Below are positions 42,040-49,501 of a stretch of DNA of 61,067 bases, piece after piece. The DNA is taken from contig CAJUAC010000011.1 in assembly GCA_910583885.1 (NCBI GenBank), positions 1 through 61,067 of the forward strand. The letters run 5' to 3'. The DNA comes from an uncultured Oscillospiraceae bacterium (GTDB taxonomy: Bacteria > Bacillota > Clostridia > Oscillospirales > Oscillospiraceae). A model generated the notes under the pieces. The model had not been told where the DNA came from. It worked only from the letters and a program-made list of their open reading frames with translations, and ran no database searches. Each line of letters opens with the position of its first letter. The first letter of the stretch is position 1. A program made the translations under genes and the position numbers.

Positions 42040-42384
42040 ATGAGCGAAGAAAGCAAAAAATTATATCTGCTAACCATTCTAAGCGGAAAATGGCGGCTGG
42101 TAATCATTGAACAGCTATTTGAGGGAGAGAAGCAGTTTACAGACCTCAAAGGCTCTATTGCAGTTTCTTCAAAGGTGCTGAATGACAACTTGCAATTCCT
42201 AGTCAAAAATGGTATTATCAAGAGGTGTTCATATCCCACGTTCCCGCCCAAGGTCCAATACTCATTGTCCGAACGTGGCGAAAAACTTCGGCCCATCCTG
42301 GATTCAATTTACCAATGGAGCCTTGCAAACTATACCACTCCCACGGAAAAGGCAGAGGACGAGTTTTATAGTCTTTTCAAGTGA
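42040..42384 (+). CDS. HxlR-family transcriptional regulator (carried by the element)
   Basis: This 114-residue protein has the winged helix-turn-helix of the HxlR/YodB group: LLTILSGKWRLVIIEQLFEG, FTDLKGSIAVSSKVLNDNLQ, KNGIIKRCSYPTFPPKVQYS, LSERGEKLRPIL. It lacks the N-terminal Cys used by redox sensors such as YodB. AAAGGAGTTG precedes the ATG. It lies inside the element at its right end, close to the resident hxlR gene at 42622, so the two proteins may compete for the same site. Confidence 0.85.
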   Translation: MSEESKKLYLLTILSGKWRLVIIEQLFEGEKQFTDLKGSIAVSSKVLNDNLQFLVKNGIIKRCSYPTFPPKVQYSLSERGEKLRPILDSIYQWSLANYTTPTEKAEDEFYSLFK

Positions 42385-42477
42385 TTGCAGAATAAAACTT
42401 GTGTACTTTTTGAGTACCAAGGGAAGGTTGAAACGCTGGAAGCCTTGCGGTGCAAGGGTTCTGGTCTTTTTTTGCCC

Positions 42478-42488
42478 AAAGTACGCAC
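42478..42488. repeat. Candidate attachment core, right (AAAGTACGCAC)
   Basis: The 11-bp match to 36388-36398 sits 134 bp before the resident hxlR start codon. The 80 bp to its left contain GTTGAAACGC, the counterpart of the inverted segment at the element's left end. Confidence 0.55.
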
Positions 42489-42621
42489 AATATTGTGGTA
42501 TAGGCACCTGCCGGTAACGATTGGCAGGCCACCAGGGAAAATATGCGGCGGCGCGCCTTGACTGCGGCGAGGTGGATACGGTAAAATGGAGGTGCGAATC
42601 AGGAACAAAGGGGGAGAGGAC

Positions 42622-42954
42622 ATGGATACCAAAGCCTTGCCCGCCTGCCCGGTGGAGACGACGCTGACCCTCATCAGTGACAAATGGAAAGTGCTGATCC
42701 TGCGGGATCTCATGCCGGGGACCAAACGCTTTGGGGAGCTGAAGAAGTCCCTGGGCGGTGTGAGCCAGAAGGTGCTGACTGCCCAGCTCCGGCAGATGGA
42801 GGGCAGCGGCCTGCTGGTGCGGACGGTCTATCCAGAGGTGCCGCCGAGGGTCGAGTATACGCTGACCGAGCTGGGCTATAGCCTGAAGCCAGTCCTGGAC
42901 GCCATGCAGAGCTGGGGAGAGGCCTATCAGTCCCTGCAAATACAAAATATATAA
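42622..42954 (+). CDS. HxlR-family transcriptional regulator (resident)
   Basis: This 110-residue protein carries the HxlR winged helix: ALPACPVETTLTLISDKWKV with the N-terminal Cys8 used by redox-sensing members, LMPGTKRFGELKKSLGGVSQ, KVLTAQLRQMEGSGLLVRTV, and PPRVEYTLTELGYSLKPVL. GGGGGAGAGG precedes the ATG at 42622. Its partner nmrA gene is now 6.3 kb away on the other side of the element; without the element the two would be divergent across about 320 bp. Confidence 0.87.
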   Translation: MDTKALPACPVETTLTLISDKWKVLILRDLMPGTKRFGELKKSLGGVSQKVLTAQLRQMEGSGLLVRTVYPEVPPRVEYTLTELGYSLKPVLDAMQSWGEAYQSLQIQNI

Positions 42955-42995
42955 TTCCTTTATTTTTATACAGATCCATCAAGAGGAGCATTGCC

Positions 42996-43820
42996 ATGCC
43001 GATTTTTGCTGACCTGCACACCCACAGCACCGCCTCGGACGGGCAGTATACACCCACACAGCTCGTTGGGCTGGCCAAGCAGCGGGGCCTCTCCGTCCTT
43101 GCACTGACGGATCACGACACACTGGACGGCCTGGAGGAGGCTGTCCGGGCCGGGGAGGAGCTGGGCATCCAGGTCCTCCGGGGGGTAGAGCTGGGAGCAA
43201 AGGAGTACCGCAGCCTGCATATCCTGGGCTACGGCCTTTCCCCTGACGCACCGGGGCTCCAGTCGCTGTGCGGGCAGCTCCGGGCAGGGCGGGACGAGCG
43301 CAAGTACCGCATCATCCGCTATCTGCGGGAGAAGGGGGTGGACATCCCACTGGAGGAGGTGGAGGCGCTGGCCGGCGGGGATGTCATTGCCCGGCCCCAC
43401 TTCGCCCAGGTAATGGTCCGGCATGGGTACGTGTCCACATCCCGGGAGGCCTTTGACCGCTACCTGGACACGGACGACTACCAGCGCATTGAGCGGTTTA
43501 AGGCGGACGCACGCACCTGTGTAGAGGCCATCCGGTCCGCCGGAGGGCAGGCCTCCCTGGCCCACCCCTACCAGCTCAAGCTAGAGGACAGCGCCTTAGA
43601 GGCCCTGGTCCAGGAGCTGGCCGGGTATGGGCTGGCCGCCATCGAGTGCTTCTACCCCCTGCACACACCGCAGCAGCAGGCATTCTATCTCCAGCTGGCC
43701 GCGCGCTACGGCCTGCATGTCACCGGCGGCAGCGATTTCCATGGTGAGCGTGTAAAGCCGGATATCGCCTTGGCAGCATTGGAGCTGGACACCAGCTGGC
43801 TGACAGACATCCGCCCATAG
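42996..43820 (+). CDS. PHP-domain phosphoesterase (TrpH/RNase AM-like)
   Basis: This 274-residue protein has the PHP metal motifs ADLHTHSTASDG (about 5-16), LTDHDTLDG, GVELGA, ARPHFAQVM, SLAHPYQLK, and GGSDFHGE. These trinuclear-metal proteins cut phosphate esters, including 3'-phosphoadenosine 5'-phosphate or short RNA 5' ends in TrpH/RNase AM. Substrate choice cannot be read here. GAGGAGC precedes the ATG. It is 41 bp from hxlR and could be in that transcript. Confidence 0.87.
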   Translation: MPIFADLHTHSTASDGQYTPTQLVGLAKQRGLSVLALTDHDTLDGLEEAVRAGEELGIQVLRGVELGAKEYRSLHILGYGLSPDAPGLQSLCGQLRAGRDERKYRIIRYLREKGVDIPLEEVEALAGGDVIARPHFAQVMVRHGYVSTSREAFDRYLDTDDYQRIERFKADARTCVEAIRSAGGQASLAHPYQLKLEDSALEALVQELAGYGLAAIECFYPLHTPQQQAFYLQLAARYGLHVTGGSDFHGERVKPDIALAALELDTSWLTDIRP

Positions 43821-43850
43821 AGCGCGGTAAACCTGCGCCTGTGAAGGGAA

Positions 43851-43883
43851 GGGACCGGGCTGCCGCACTGGCAGCCTGGTCCC
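43851..43883. terminator. Terminator between converging genes
   Basis: GGGACCGGGCTGCC and GGCAGCCTGGTCCC form a stem with one mismatch, between the PHP gene and the converging PepSY gene. It may serve both strands. Confidence 0.6.
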
Positions 43884-43910
43884 TCTAACCTGCCCTACGG
43901 AGGCGGGCAA

Positions 43911-44999
43911 TCAGCTATGGATGGACTCGTATTCAAACTCGAAGACGGTTCCGTTGGAGGCGTCAATCTCCATCTCATACTCCATCATGTTATAAATGAT
44001 CTCAACCTCGTAGACCATCCGGCCATCGTCATGGTCCAGCTCCAGCTTCACAATATTGGACGCTGCCGCGCCGGGTACCTTGGCCAGAGCAATCTCCCTC
44101 GCCCTCTCCAGGCTGATGGTGGTCCCAGTGGAAGTGGGGGGCGTGTAGTGCTCCGCGTCATAGTCGAAGCTGCGCACCTCGCCAGTAACCGCGTCAATCT
44201 CATAGTCGTATTCCTTGTAGTCGCTGGTATAGAACTCAATGTCGTACACCTGGCGGCCATCCTCCCACTCCAGCTCCTGCTGGATGAACGTGACCTGCCC
44301 GGCCGTCAGGCCTGCATGGGTGAGGGCCTTCGCCTTCGCATCCTCCATGGAGATCAGCCCATTGCCGGCAGCTGGAGGCGTCGTGGTACCCGTCGCAGGG
44401 GGTGTGCTGCCGCCAGAGAAGGTATCCGCATCGGTGACGAGGGAGCCGGACAGGGTAACGGTCTGGGTCGCGCTGTCCCAGGACACATCCTTCCCCATCA
44501 GTTCGCCGATGGCCCGGATCGGGAGGTAGGTGGAGCCTGCGGAGAGCATCGGATAGACCGGCTGGCCCTTTGCGTCGGTAAAGGTGCGCTTGGTGCTGTC
44601 TACCACGACGGTGAAGTCGTCACGCAGCTCAACCGAAACATCCTTGGCGCTGGCGCCGGTATCCGGCGTACCGGAAGAGGCCGGGGCGGTGCGCGTACCG
44701 GAGAGGGTGACGGTCTTGGTGTCCTGGTTCCAGTCCACATTCTTCCCCATCAGCTCACCGATGGCCCGTACCGGGAGATAGGTCGTGCCGTTATAGAGAA
44801 TGGGGTGGACCTGCTGGCTGCTGGCATTGTAAAACGTCCGCTCACTGCCTTCGATGACAATGGTGATGTCAGGCCGGAGCCGGGCTGTCACCGCAGCGGT
44901 TGCCCGGCCCCTTCCGCCAAGCACTGCCGCCGCCAGAAAGGCGCATAGGAGCAGCAGTCCGGTATATCTGATGGTCCTCTTGGAATTGGCTGTCAACAT
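43911..44999 (-). CDS. Exported protein with two copper-amine-oxidase N-terminal and two PepSY domains
   Basis: This 362-residue protein has a signal peptide (about 1-35, RYTGLLLLCAFLAAAVLGG), then two copies of the CuAO N-terminal type wall-associated repeat (YLPVRAIGELMGKNVDWNQD near 73 and YLPIRAIGELMGKDVSWDSA near 153). A Gly/Pro/Thr linker leads to two PepSY domains (ISMEDAKAKALTHAGL and ISLERAREIALAKVPG). PepSY domains are thought to inhibit peptidases; the CuAO-type repeats are common in clostridial surface proteins. No anchor motif is seen. AAGGAGGATTTTC precedes the ATG. Confidence 0.85.
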   Translation of the reverse strand: MLTANSKRTIRYTGLLLLCAFLAAAVLGGRGRATAAVTARLRPDITIVIEGSERTFYNASSQQVHPILYNGTTYLPVRAIGELMGKNVDWNQDTKTVTLSGTRTAPASSGTPDTGASAKDVSVELRDDFTVVVDSTKRTFTDAKGQPVYPMLSAGSTYLPIRAIGELMGKDVSWDSATQTVTLSGSLVTDADTFSGGSTPPATGTTTPPAAGNGLISMEDAKAKALTHAGLTAGQVTFIQQELEWEDGRQVYDIEFYTSDYKEYDYEIDAVTGEVRSFDYDAEHYTPPTSTGTTISLERAREIALAKVPGAAASNIVKLELDHDDGRMVYEVEIIYNMMEYEMEIDASNGTVFEFEYESIHS

Positions 45000-45047
45000 A
45001 GAAAATCCTCCTTTATATTTTTGTATGATTACAAAACAGGCCTGCGC

Positions 45048-45914
45048 CTATTTATGCTTGCCTTGGAAAAACAGGGCCAGGGTGCCGGGGCCAGAGTGGT
45101 TGCCGATGACCGGGCCCACATAGTTGATCTCCAGACGATCCACCGGATACTTTGCCTTGACCTCCTCCCCCAGTGCCTTGGCCTCCTCGCCGCACCCGCC
45201 GTGGCTGATGAACACGACGGAGGGGTCCTCCACCAGTTCATCCATCTTGTCCAGCAGGGTCTTGATGGACGCCTTACGTCCGCGGACCTTCTCCATCGGG
45301 ATCAGACGTCCCTCATCATCCACATGGAGCACCGGCTTCATTTGCAGCATCGTACCAAACAGGGCCGCTGCCGCGGACACCCGCCCACCCCGTTTGAGGT
45401 GGTTGAGGTCATCCACCGTGAACCAGTGGCAGATATGCCCTTTCTTCTGCTCCACAAAGTCCCGGACATCCTCAATGGATTTGCCCTTGCGCTTTTCCTG
45501 GACAGCCAGATACACCAGCAGACCCTGGCCCATGGAGGCAGCGCGGCTGTCCACCACAAGGATCTTTCTGTCCGGATGGTCAGAGAGCACCTCCTGGGCC
45601 GCAATGCAGGCGGACTGATAGGTGGTGGACAGACAGGAGGAAAAGTTCATGCAGAGGATATCCCTGCCAGCCGCCGCCAGGGGCTCCATCACCTCGTGGA
45701 ACGCGCCTACGCTGACGGCTGAGGTAGTTCCCAGGGAACCGCTGCGCAGCTTTTCATAGAAGGTATCCGGCGCAATATCCCGGTTGTCCGGGTAGTTAAA
45801 ATATTCCTTTCCCTCCATGGTAAAGGACAGGGGCAGGACTGACAGTTCCAGTTCCTGCACCATCTGGGCGGTAAGATCGCAGCAGCTGTCGGTCAGGATG
45901 GTAAAATCTTGCAT
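45048..45914 (-). CDS. degV: DegV-family fatty-acid-binding protein
   Basis: This 288-residue protein has the DegV start FTILTDSCCDLTAQMVQE, then PLSFTMEGKEY, the fatty-acid site block TTSAVSVGAFHEVMEP (GTTSAVS), VVDSRAASMGQGLLVYLA, LNHLKRGGRVSAAAALFGTM and the C-terminal GPVIGNHSGPGTLALFF. These proteins present fatty acids to kinases such as FakA; no fakA is adjacent. AAAGGAGC precedes the ATG at 45914. A TATAAT promoter lies at 45980-46007. It is the last chromosomal gene before the prophage. Confidence 0.93.
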   Translation of the reverse strand: MQDFTILTDSCCDLTAQMVQELELSVLPLSFTMEGKEYFNYPDNRDIAPDTFYEKLRSGSLGTTSAVSVGAFHEVMEPLAAAGRDILCMNFSSCLSTTYQSACIAAQEVLSDHPDRKILVVDSRAASMGQGLLVYLAVQEKRKGKSIEDVRDFVEQKKGHICHWFTVDDLNHLKRGGRVSAAAALFGTMLQMKPVLHVDDEGRLIPMEKVRGRKASIKTLLDKMDELVEDPSVVFISHGGCGEEAKALGEEVKAKYPVDRLEINYVGPVIGNHSGPGTLALFFQGKHK

Positions 45915-46287
45915 ATCATTGCTCCTTTCGCAGGCGCCAGCCCTGTCAAAGGCTATCAGGCCATACTTTGTCAAATTATATTATAGCATATTTCCTACCA
46001 GACGCAAGGGAAAATTGGATGGAACACCGCGCCACCCGGAGAGGGCGTCAATTTCCATAAATTCCCCGCCCGGCCCAGGGTAGTTTCCCGTCATTTTCGC
46101 CAAATGTCAAGACTAAATTACAAAATATCATAAAAAGTTTTTAATTGTCCGAAAAAATAGGGGTGCCGCACAGCGCGGCATCCCCATTTTTGTGCCCTAT
46201 CGGCTCCCTGCGGTGCAAGAATGGCGCAAAGAATAGACCGGCGGCCCTGGAGGCGTCCGGCCTGGTCGTTTTCCCGTGTTCAACCGA
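45915..46287. other. Junction between degV and the prophage
   Basis: This holds the degV promoter on the minus strand (TTGCGT 46007-46002, 16 bp, TATAAT 45985-45980) and a strong hairpin GGGGTGCCGC/GCGGCATCCCC at 46160-46185 with T runs on both sides (bidirectional terminator). The AT-rich 46110-46155 stretch between them is the likely position of the prophage end. The exact end cannot be fixed without the other junction. Confidence 0.5.
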
Positions 46288-47337
46288 TCAGGCCGCCACG
46301 GTCATATATTCATCATAAAGCATTTGCGGCGTTTTCCAGCCTAGGATCCGGCGCGGATAGTTGGCCAGCCATTCCTCCACCCGCGCCACCGCCGCCGCCG
46401 TGATGGTGTCGAAGTTGGTCCCCTTTGGGAAAAACCGTCTAATGATCCGGTTCATGTTCTCATTGGATCCCCGTTCATAGGCGGAATACGGATGGCAATA
46501 ATAAATTTTCGTGCGCGGTTTCCTGGCCCTCTTTGATTTCTCCATCCCCTTGCAGTCCTGGAACTCGCACCCATTATCTACTGTGATAGACCGGAAAACC
46601 TCCCGGAACTTTGCGCCCATGCGGCGCTCCATGCGGTCCAGTGCCCGGACCACGCTTTCCATGGTATGATCAGGCACCCGGATAATAAGGGGGTAGCGGG
46701 TCAGCCGCTCGGTCAAGACCACCAGGGCCGCCTTGCTGCCCTTGCACCCCATAACGCTGTCCATTTCCCAGTTTCCGAAAGTTTCCCGGCTGTTGATCTC
46801 CTCCGGGCGCTGTTCGATGGTGTCCCCCTTGGCCGGTCTGGCCCGGTTATTGTCGCCCGCTTTCCGCCCCTCGTTCCGCCGCTCCCCTTTATACAGCAGA
46901 TCCGCCTCGGTCAAGTTCAGGAAAATGTCCCCCCGATAAATCCAGTTGTAAAGGGTGGTTTCACAGATTTCTGTATCAAACTTTTTCCCGTCGATCTTGA
47001 TTTGTGCCAGGGCGGCACCGGGGGACCGCTTTTTATTTATGATCTGGTCCTCTATGTACTCCACAAAAGCAAAATCTTTCCCCAGCTTAATGTCCGGCCC
47101 TTTGGCCCTCAAATTTTCCTGGTATTTCCGCTCCGCCACGTCTGCGCAGTATCTTTCCACAAATTCGTATTCGCTGGTTTGCTGAACGCACATTCCCCGC
47201 GCCAGTTCGTTATAGATTGTTTTTTTACACTTTCCCAGCATGGCGGCGATCTCCGCCGGCTTTGCTCCGGTCCGCAGGGCGCCCTCAATTTTCAGGCGAT
47301 CCTCCCATTGGATTTGTTTGCTCCCCTTGTGGTTCAT
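46288..47337 (-). CDS. IS30-family DDE transposase at the prophage edge
   Basis: This 349-residue protein has the IS30 layout: an N-terminal helix-turn-helix (IEGALRTGAKPAEIAAMLGK CKKTIY, written as two parts), a second DNA-binding part, and a DDE core with D in NWEMDSVMG, D in TVDNGCEF and E in YERGSNENMNR. AAAAGGAGG precedes ATG 47337. Only 54 bp separate it from the co-oriented XRE gene, so there is little room for an insertion-sequence end there. It may be the phage's own integration enzyme; it may also be a captured insertion sequence. Confidence 0.85.
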   Translation of the reverse strand: MNHKGSKQIQWEDRLKIEGALRTGAKPAEIAAMLGKCKKTIYNELARGMCVQQTSEYEFVERYCADVAERKYQENLRAKGPDIKLGKDFAFVEYIEDQIINKKRSPGAALAQIKIDGKKFDTEICETTLYNWIYRGDIFLNLTEADLLYKGERRNEGRKAGDNNRARPAKGDTIEQRPEEINSRETFGNWEMDSVMGCKGSKAALVVLTERLTRYPLIIRVPDHTMESVVRALDRMERRMGAKFREVFRSITVDNGCEFQDCKGMEKSKRARKPRTKIYYCHPYSAYERGSNENMNRIIRRFFPKGTNFDTITAAAVARVEEWLANYPRRILGWKTPQMLYDEYMTVAA

Positions 47338-47360
47338 AGCGGCCTCCTTTTGGCATGACA

Positions 47361-47391
47361 AAACCGGCGCGGTACAATACCACGCCGGTTT
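47361..47391 (-). terminator. Hairpin between the XRE and transposase genes
   Basis: AAACCGGCGTGGT and its partner GCGCCGGTTT form a stem around ATTGTACC, just after the XRE stop codon, limiting read-through from the XRE gene into the transposase gene. Confidence 0.5.
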
Positions 47392-47633
47392 CACTCTCTC
47401 CCCAGCAGCCACAACACGGAAACGTCTAAAATATCCGCTATTGTGGTAACTTCATAATCCGCCACATACCTGCTGCCGCTCTCGATCCTGCTTATGCTGT
47501 CCCGCTCCATTGGGATCCCTGTTAGTTGTAACTGTCTGCATAAATCAGATTGTGAAAAGCGTTTTGCCAGGCGGGCCAGCCTTATGCGATCACCACAAAT
47601 ATTTCTTTTCCCGTGAAATGTGTATGCCCTCAT
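47391..47633 (-). CDS. XRE-family regulator of the prophage
   Basis: This 80-residue protein contains a Cro/CI-type helix-turn-helix: DRIRLARLAKRFSQSDLCRQ, then IPMERDSISRIESGSRYVAD as recognition helix and turn, and VTTIADILDVSVLWLLG to finish the fold. GGAGGGAAT precedes the ATG. It lies between the transposase and the RHH gene in the same direction. It is a candidate prophage repressor, although no C-terminal oligomerisation domain is present. Confidence 0.8.
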   Translation of the reverse strand: MRAYTFHGKRNICGDRIRLARLAKRFSQSDLCRQLQLTGIPMERDSISRIESGSRYVADYEVTTIADILDVSVLWLLGRE

Positions 47634-47776
47634 AATTCCCTCCAGCCGCCGAAATAATCAAAATTTTTCTTAATATTACCACGGTTCTGTTTTTAGACCC
47701 GTTGGAATATTCAGCAACAAAAAATTTTGTATTTCAGCGTATGGAGGAGGGCCGAAAGTGTCCCGGCCCTCTCTTT

Positions 47777-47998
47777 TTACTCCTCCGGCGGTTCTTCCCC
47801 CAGGACCTCCGCCGCCAGCTTGTCCATGGCTTGCTCCATAAATTTGTTTACGCTGCACCCCATGGCCGCCGCCGCCGCTTTATAGCGATCCTTTTTCCCG
47901 CGTTTGACATATCCGGCCAGCCGATCATAAGTCTTTTCGTTAAATTCCCGCTTGTAGTCCGTGGCGCTCATTCCGTTTTCCTTTTTGGGTCTGCCCAT
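47777..47998 (-). CDS. Ribbon-helix-helix type repressor candidate
   Basis: This 73-residue protein starts MGRPKKENGMSATDYKREFN, an N-terminal arm typical of ribbon-helix-helix plasmid and phage regulators, then helices YDRLAGYVKRGKKDRYKAAA and GCSVNKFMEQAMDKLAAE. It begins 43 bp from the ATCTAACGTTAGAT operators and on the opposite strand from the genes they control, so it is the probable repressor of both early promoters and of itself. AGGTGATAAAA precedes ATG 47998; the longer frame crosses the operators and is rejected. Confidence 0.75.
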   Translation of the reverse strand: MGRPKKENGMSATDYKREFNEKTYDRLAGYVKRGKKDRYKAAAAAMGCSVNKFMEQAMDKLAAEVLGEEPPEE

Positions 47999-48040
47999 TT
48001 TTATCACCTCGCCGTCATTGTACCATACTTTTTCATTTTT

Positions 48041-48123
48041 ATCTATTGTTAGATTCCAATAAAAATCTAACGTTAGATTTGTTTGTTTTGTCACTTGTTT
48101 TCATCTAACGTTAGATGTATAAT
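48041..48123 (+). promoter_or_regulatory. Early promoter-operator module 1
   Basis: TTGTTT (48095-48100), 17 bp, TATAAT (48118-48123). The palindrome ATCTAACGTTAGAT fills the spacer (inside 48102-48117) and also stands upstream at 48063-48080 with extended symmetry. A degenerate copy (ATCTATTGTTAGAT) is at 48041-48054. A bound repressor would block RNA polymerase directly. Confidence 0.8.
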
Positions 48124-48263
48124 ATAGACAGTTCAAGAGAGACACAGCCGCCTGGTTGCCGGGGCGTAGAGTACGGCAACGGTCAACCTCCCGGACCAAC
48201 ACGGAAAGGGCACCGACACGGACCACACCACACACCACCCGTTAAAATATGGAGGTTTTGAAT

Positions 48264-48806
48264 ATGTTTACTTTTGAAATTGGCAAGAAATACTTTGACA
48301 CCAGCGCCTGCGATCATAACTGTGTTTTCGTTATCGAGATCACAAAACGCACCGCCAAAACCGTGACTTTCCTGCGGGACGGGAAAGAGCGCCGGGCGAA
48401 GATCCACGCCGATGATCAGGGTGAATTTATCATCCCGGACCGTTACAGCATGGCCCCCGTGTTCCGGGCCAGCCGGGAATATGTGGAGGCCCCCGTGGAG
48501 GAGGCCCCCACCACCCCGGACCCCGTGTCCGCCTATATCCCCCAGGCCCTCCAGCCCGCGCCCCAGCCCGCCATTGTTATGGTTGGCCAGCCCGTCCTCT
48601 GTATCTGCGGGGCCATGTTTCCCCCGGTGGGCGGCGTCATTATCGGGTTTGTTGACAGGGAGGCCACCCGCTGGACCCCCGCCGCCACCATGGCGGTGGT
48701 CAGGTGGGAGGACGGACGCCAGGACTTCCACAAACTTTCCGAGATCCACCCCCAGGGGTGGCGCAGCCAGAACGGCAGTGGCCTGGGCGTGTTCTTTGCC
48801 CGCTAA
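48264..48806 (+). CDS. Early prophage protein of unknown function
   Basis: This 180-residue protein opens MFTFEIGKKYFDTSACDHNC, VFVIEITKRTAKTVTFLRDG, a compact beta-rich start seen in small proteins of Clostridia phages and conjugative elements. A Pro-rich linker (about 85-110) leads to a second beta-rich part with VGQPVLCICGAMFPPVGG. No enzymatic motif is visible. TGGAGGTTTTG precedes ATG 48264. It is the first gene after promoter module 1. Confidence 0.65.
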   Translation: MFTFEIGKKYFDTSACDHNCVFVIEITKRTAKTVTFLRDGKERRAKIHADDQGEFIIPDRYSMAPVFRASREYVEAPVEEAPTTPDPVSAYIPQALQPAPQPAIVMVGQPVLCICGAMFPPVGGVIIGFVDREATRWTPAATMAVVRWEDGRQDFHKLSEIHPQGWRSQNGSGLGVFFAR

Positions 48807-48859
48807 AATCACATAGCCGGGCCGGGCGGCTACTTCCCGGCAGAAAGGAACGGTACAGC

Positions 48860-49021
48860 ATGAAAAAGCGTTATTATAAGGCCGTGGCCACAGTCACCGA
48901 CGGGGTGCGGGTGTGGGACGTTGTGATCTATTCCCATTATGAAAGCATGGAGGAGGCGCAGGCCGGAATTGACAGCTTTGCTTCCCACGGTTACAACATT
49001 CTGAAAACCTGGATCGAGTAA
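48860..49021 (+). CDS. Small early protein (53 aa)
   Basis: The protein (MKKRYYKAVATVTDGVRVWD...) is a small alpha/beta domain without recognised relatives. GAAAGGAAC precedes ATG 48860. A GC-rich terminator follows 5 bp after its stop (49027-49050), so it ends the transcript from module 1 together with the gene at 48264. Confidence 0.65.
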   Translation: MKKRYYKAVATVTDGVRVWDVVIYSHYESMEEAQAGIDSFASHGYNILKTWIE

Positions 49022-49026
49022 ATGCA

Positions 49027-49050
49027 CCCCGGCCAGTTCTCTGGCCGGGG
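49027..49050 (+). terminator. Intrinsic terminator after the first early operon
   Basis: CCCCGGCCAG and CTGGCCGGGG form a perfect stem with a TTCT loop, followed by TTTTATATCT. Confidence 0.85.
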
Positions 49051-49056
49051 TTTTAT

Positions 49057-49138
49057 ATCTAATGTCAGATTATATAAAATTCTAACGTTAGATTTGTTTG
49101 TTTTACCGCTTGTTTTAATCTAACGTTAGATGTATAAT
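49057..49138 (+). promoter_or_regulatory. Early promoter-operator module 2 (near-duplicate of module 1)
   Basis: TTGTTT (49110-49115), 17 bp, TATAAT (49133-49138), with ATCTAACGTTAGAT in the spacer (49118-49131), TCTAACGTTAGA upstream (49081-49092) and a degenerate ATCTAATGTCAGAT at 49057-49070. The 3-operator layout and the sequence after TATAAT (ATAGACAGTTCAAGAG) match module 1, 1,015 bp away. Confidence 0.8.
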
Positions 49139-49170
49139 ATAGACAGTTCAAGAGGAAAGGGGGTGGACGG

Positions 49171-49311
49171 ATGGCAAAGGGCAAGAAAAAGCGCCGCAGG
49201 CAAAAGCCCACGGCGCAACCCAAAAGAATGGACAGTCTGGCCGACAACATTCTGGCGGGTATTATCTCCGGCCTGATAGTCTTAGCAATCCAGAAATTGC
49301 TTGACTGGTAA
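49171..49311 (+). CDS. Small basic protein with a membrane helix (46 aa)
   Basis: ATG 49171, after AGGAAAGGGGG, encodes 46 residues: a strongly basic N-terminus (AKGKKKRRRQKPTAQPKRMD) and a C-terminal hydrophobic helix (ILAGIISGLIVLAIQKLLDW). It is the first gene behind promoter module 2. The shape suggests a small membrane-associated regulator or toxin-like peptide, but nothing decides. Confidence 0.6.
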   Translation: MAKGKKKRRRQKPTAQPKRMDSLADNILAGIISGLIVLAIQKLLDW

Positions 49312-49393
49312 AGGCCAGGGGTGTGGGGTCCCTAAACCCCACACCCCAAACTATAACGAAACCCCATTCATTTGTCAATAGGAGGGCGCAAGA

Positions 49394-49501
49394 ATGAAAT
49401 TTATAATTTCCCTGGCCATTTTCGTGGTCGTGTTTGTTCCAGTAAAATATGGGATCCAGGCGGTCCGCCGGTATCTCAAAGGGAGGAGGGGCCAGAAATG
49501 A
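49394..49501 (+). CDS. Very small membrane protein (35 aa)
   Basis: ATG 49394, after AGGAGGGCGC, encodes MKFIISLAIFVVVFVPVKYG plus a basic tail, and ends with TGA overlapping the next start (ATGA at 49498). The hydrophobic N-terminus and basic end suggest a single membrane helix. Translational coupling with the next gene supports it as real. Confidence 0.55.
   Translation: MKFIISLAIFVVVFVPVKYGIQAVRRYLKGRRGQK

Larger units (their letters stand above)
36388..42488. mobile_element. Integrated 6.1 kb element with tyrosine integrase and replication initiator
   Basis: The direct repeat AAAGTACGCAC lies at 36388-36398 and 42478-42488. Between the copies are two small unknown genes, an XRE repressor, a membrane protein, a replication initiator, a second XRE regulator, an Xis-like protein, an integrase, and an HxlR regulator. 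The sequence is AT-richer than its flanks. No head, tail, Zot-type or conjugation gene is visible, so it is an integrated plasmid, a satellite or a reduced phage. Joining the outer flanks rebuilds an nmrA/hxlR divergent region. Confidence 0.7.

Noticed and set aside
46288..47412. An ordinary insertion sequence that landed at the prophage edge
   Set aside because: Not fully excluded, but no terminal inverted repeats or target duplication were seen around the gene, and it is tightly packed with phage regulators.
48041..49138. CRISPR-like array suggested by repeated TCTAACGTTAGA
   Set aside because: The repeats are palindromic operators within two promoters, with no regular spacers and no cas genes.
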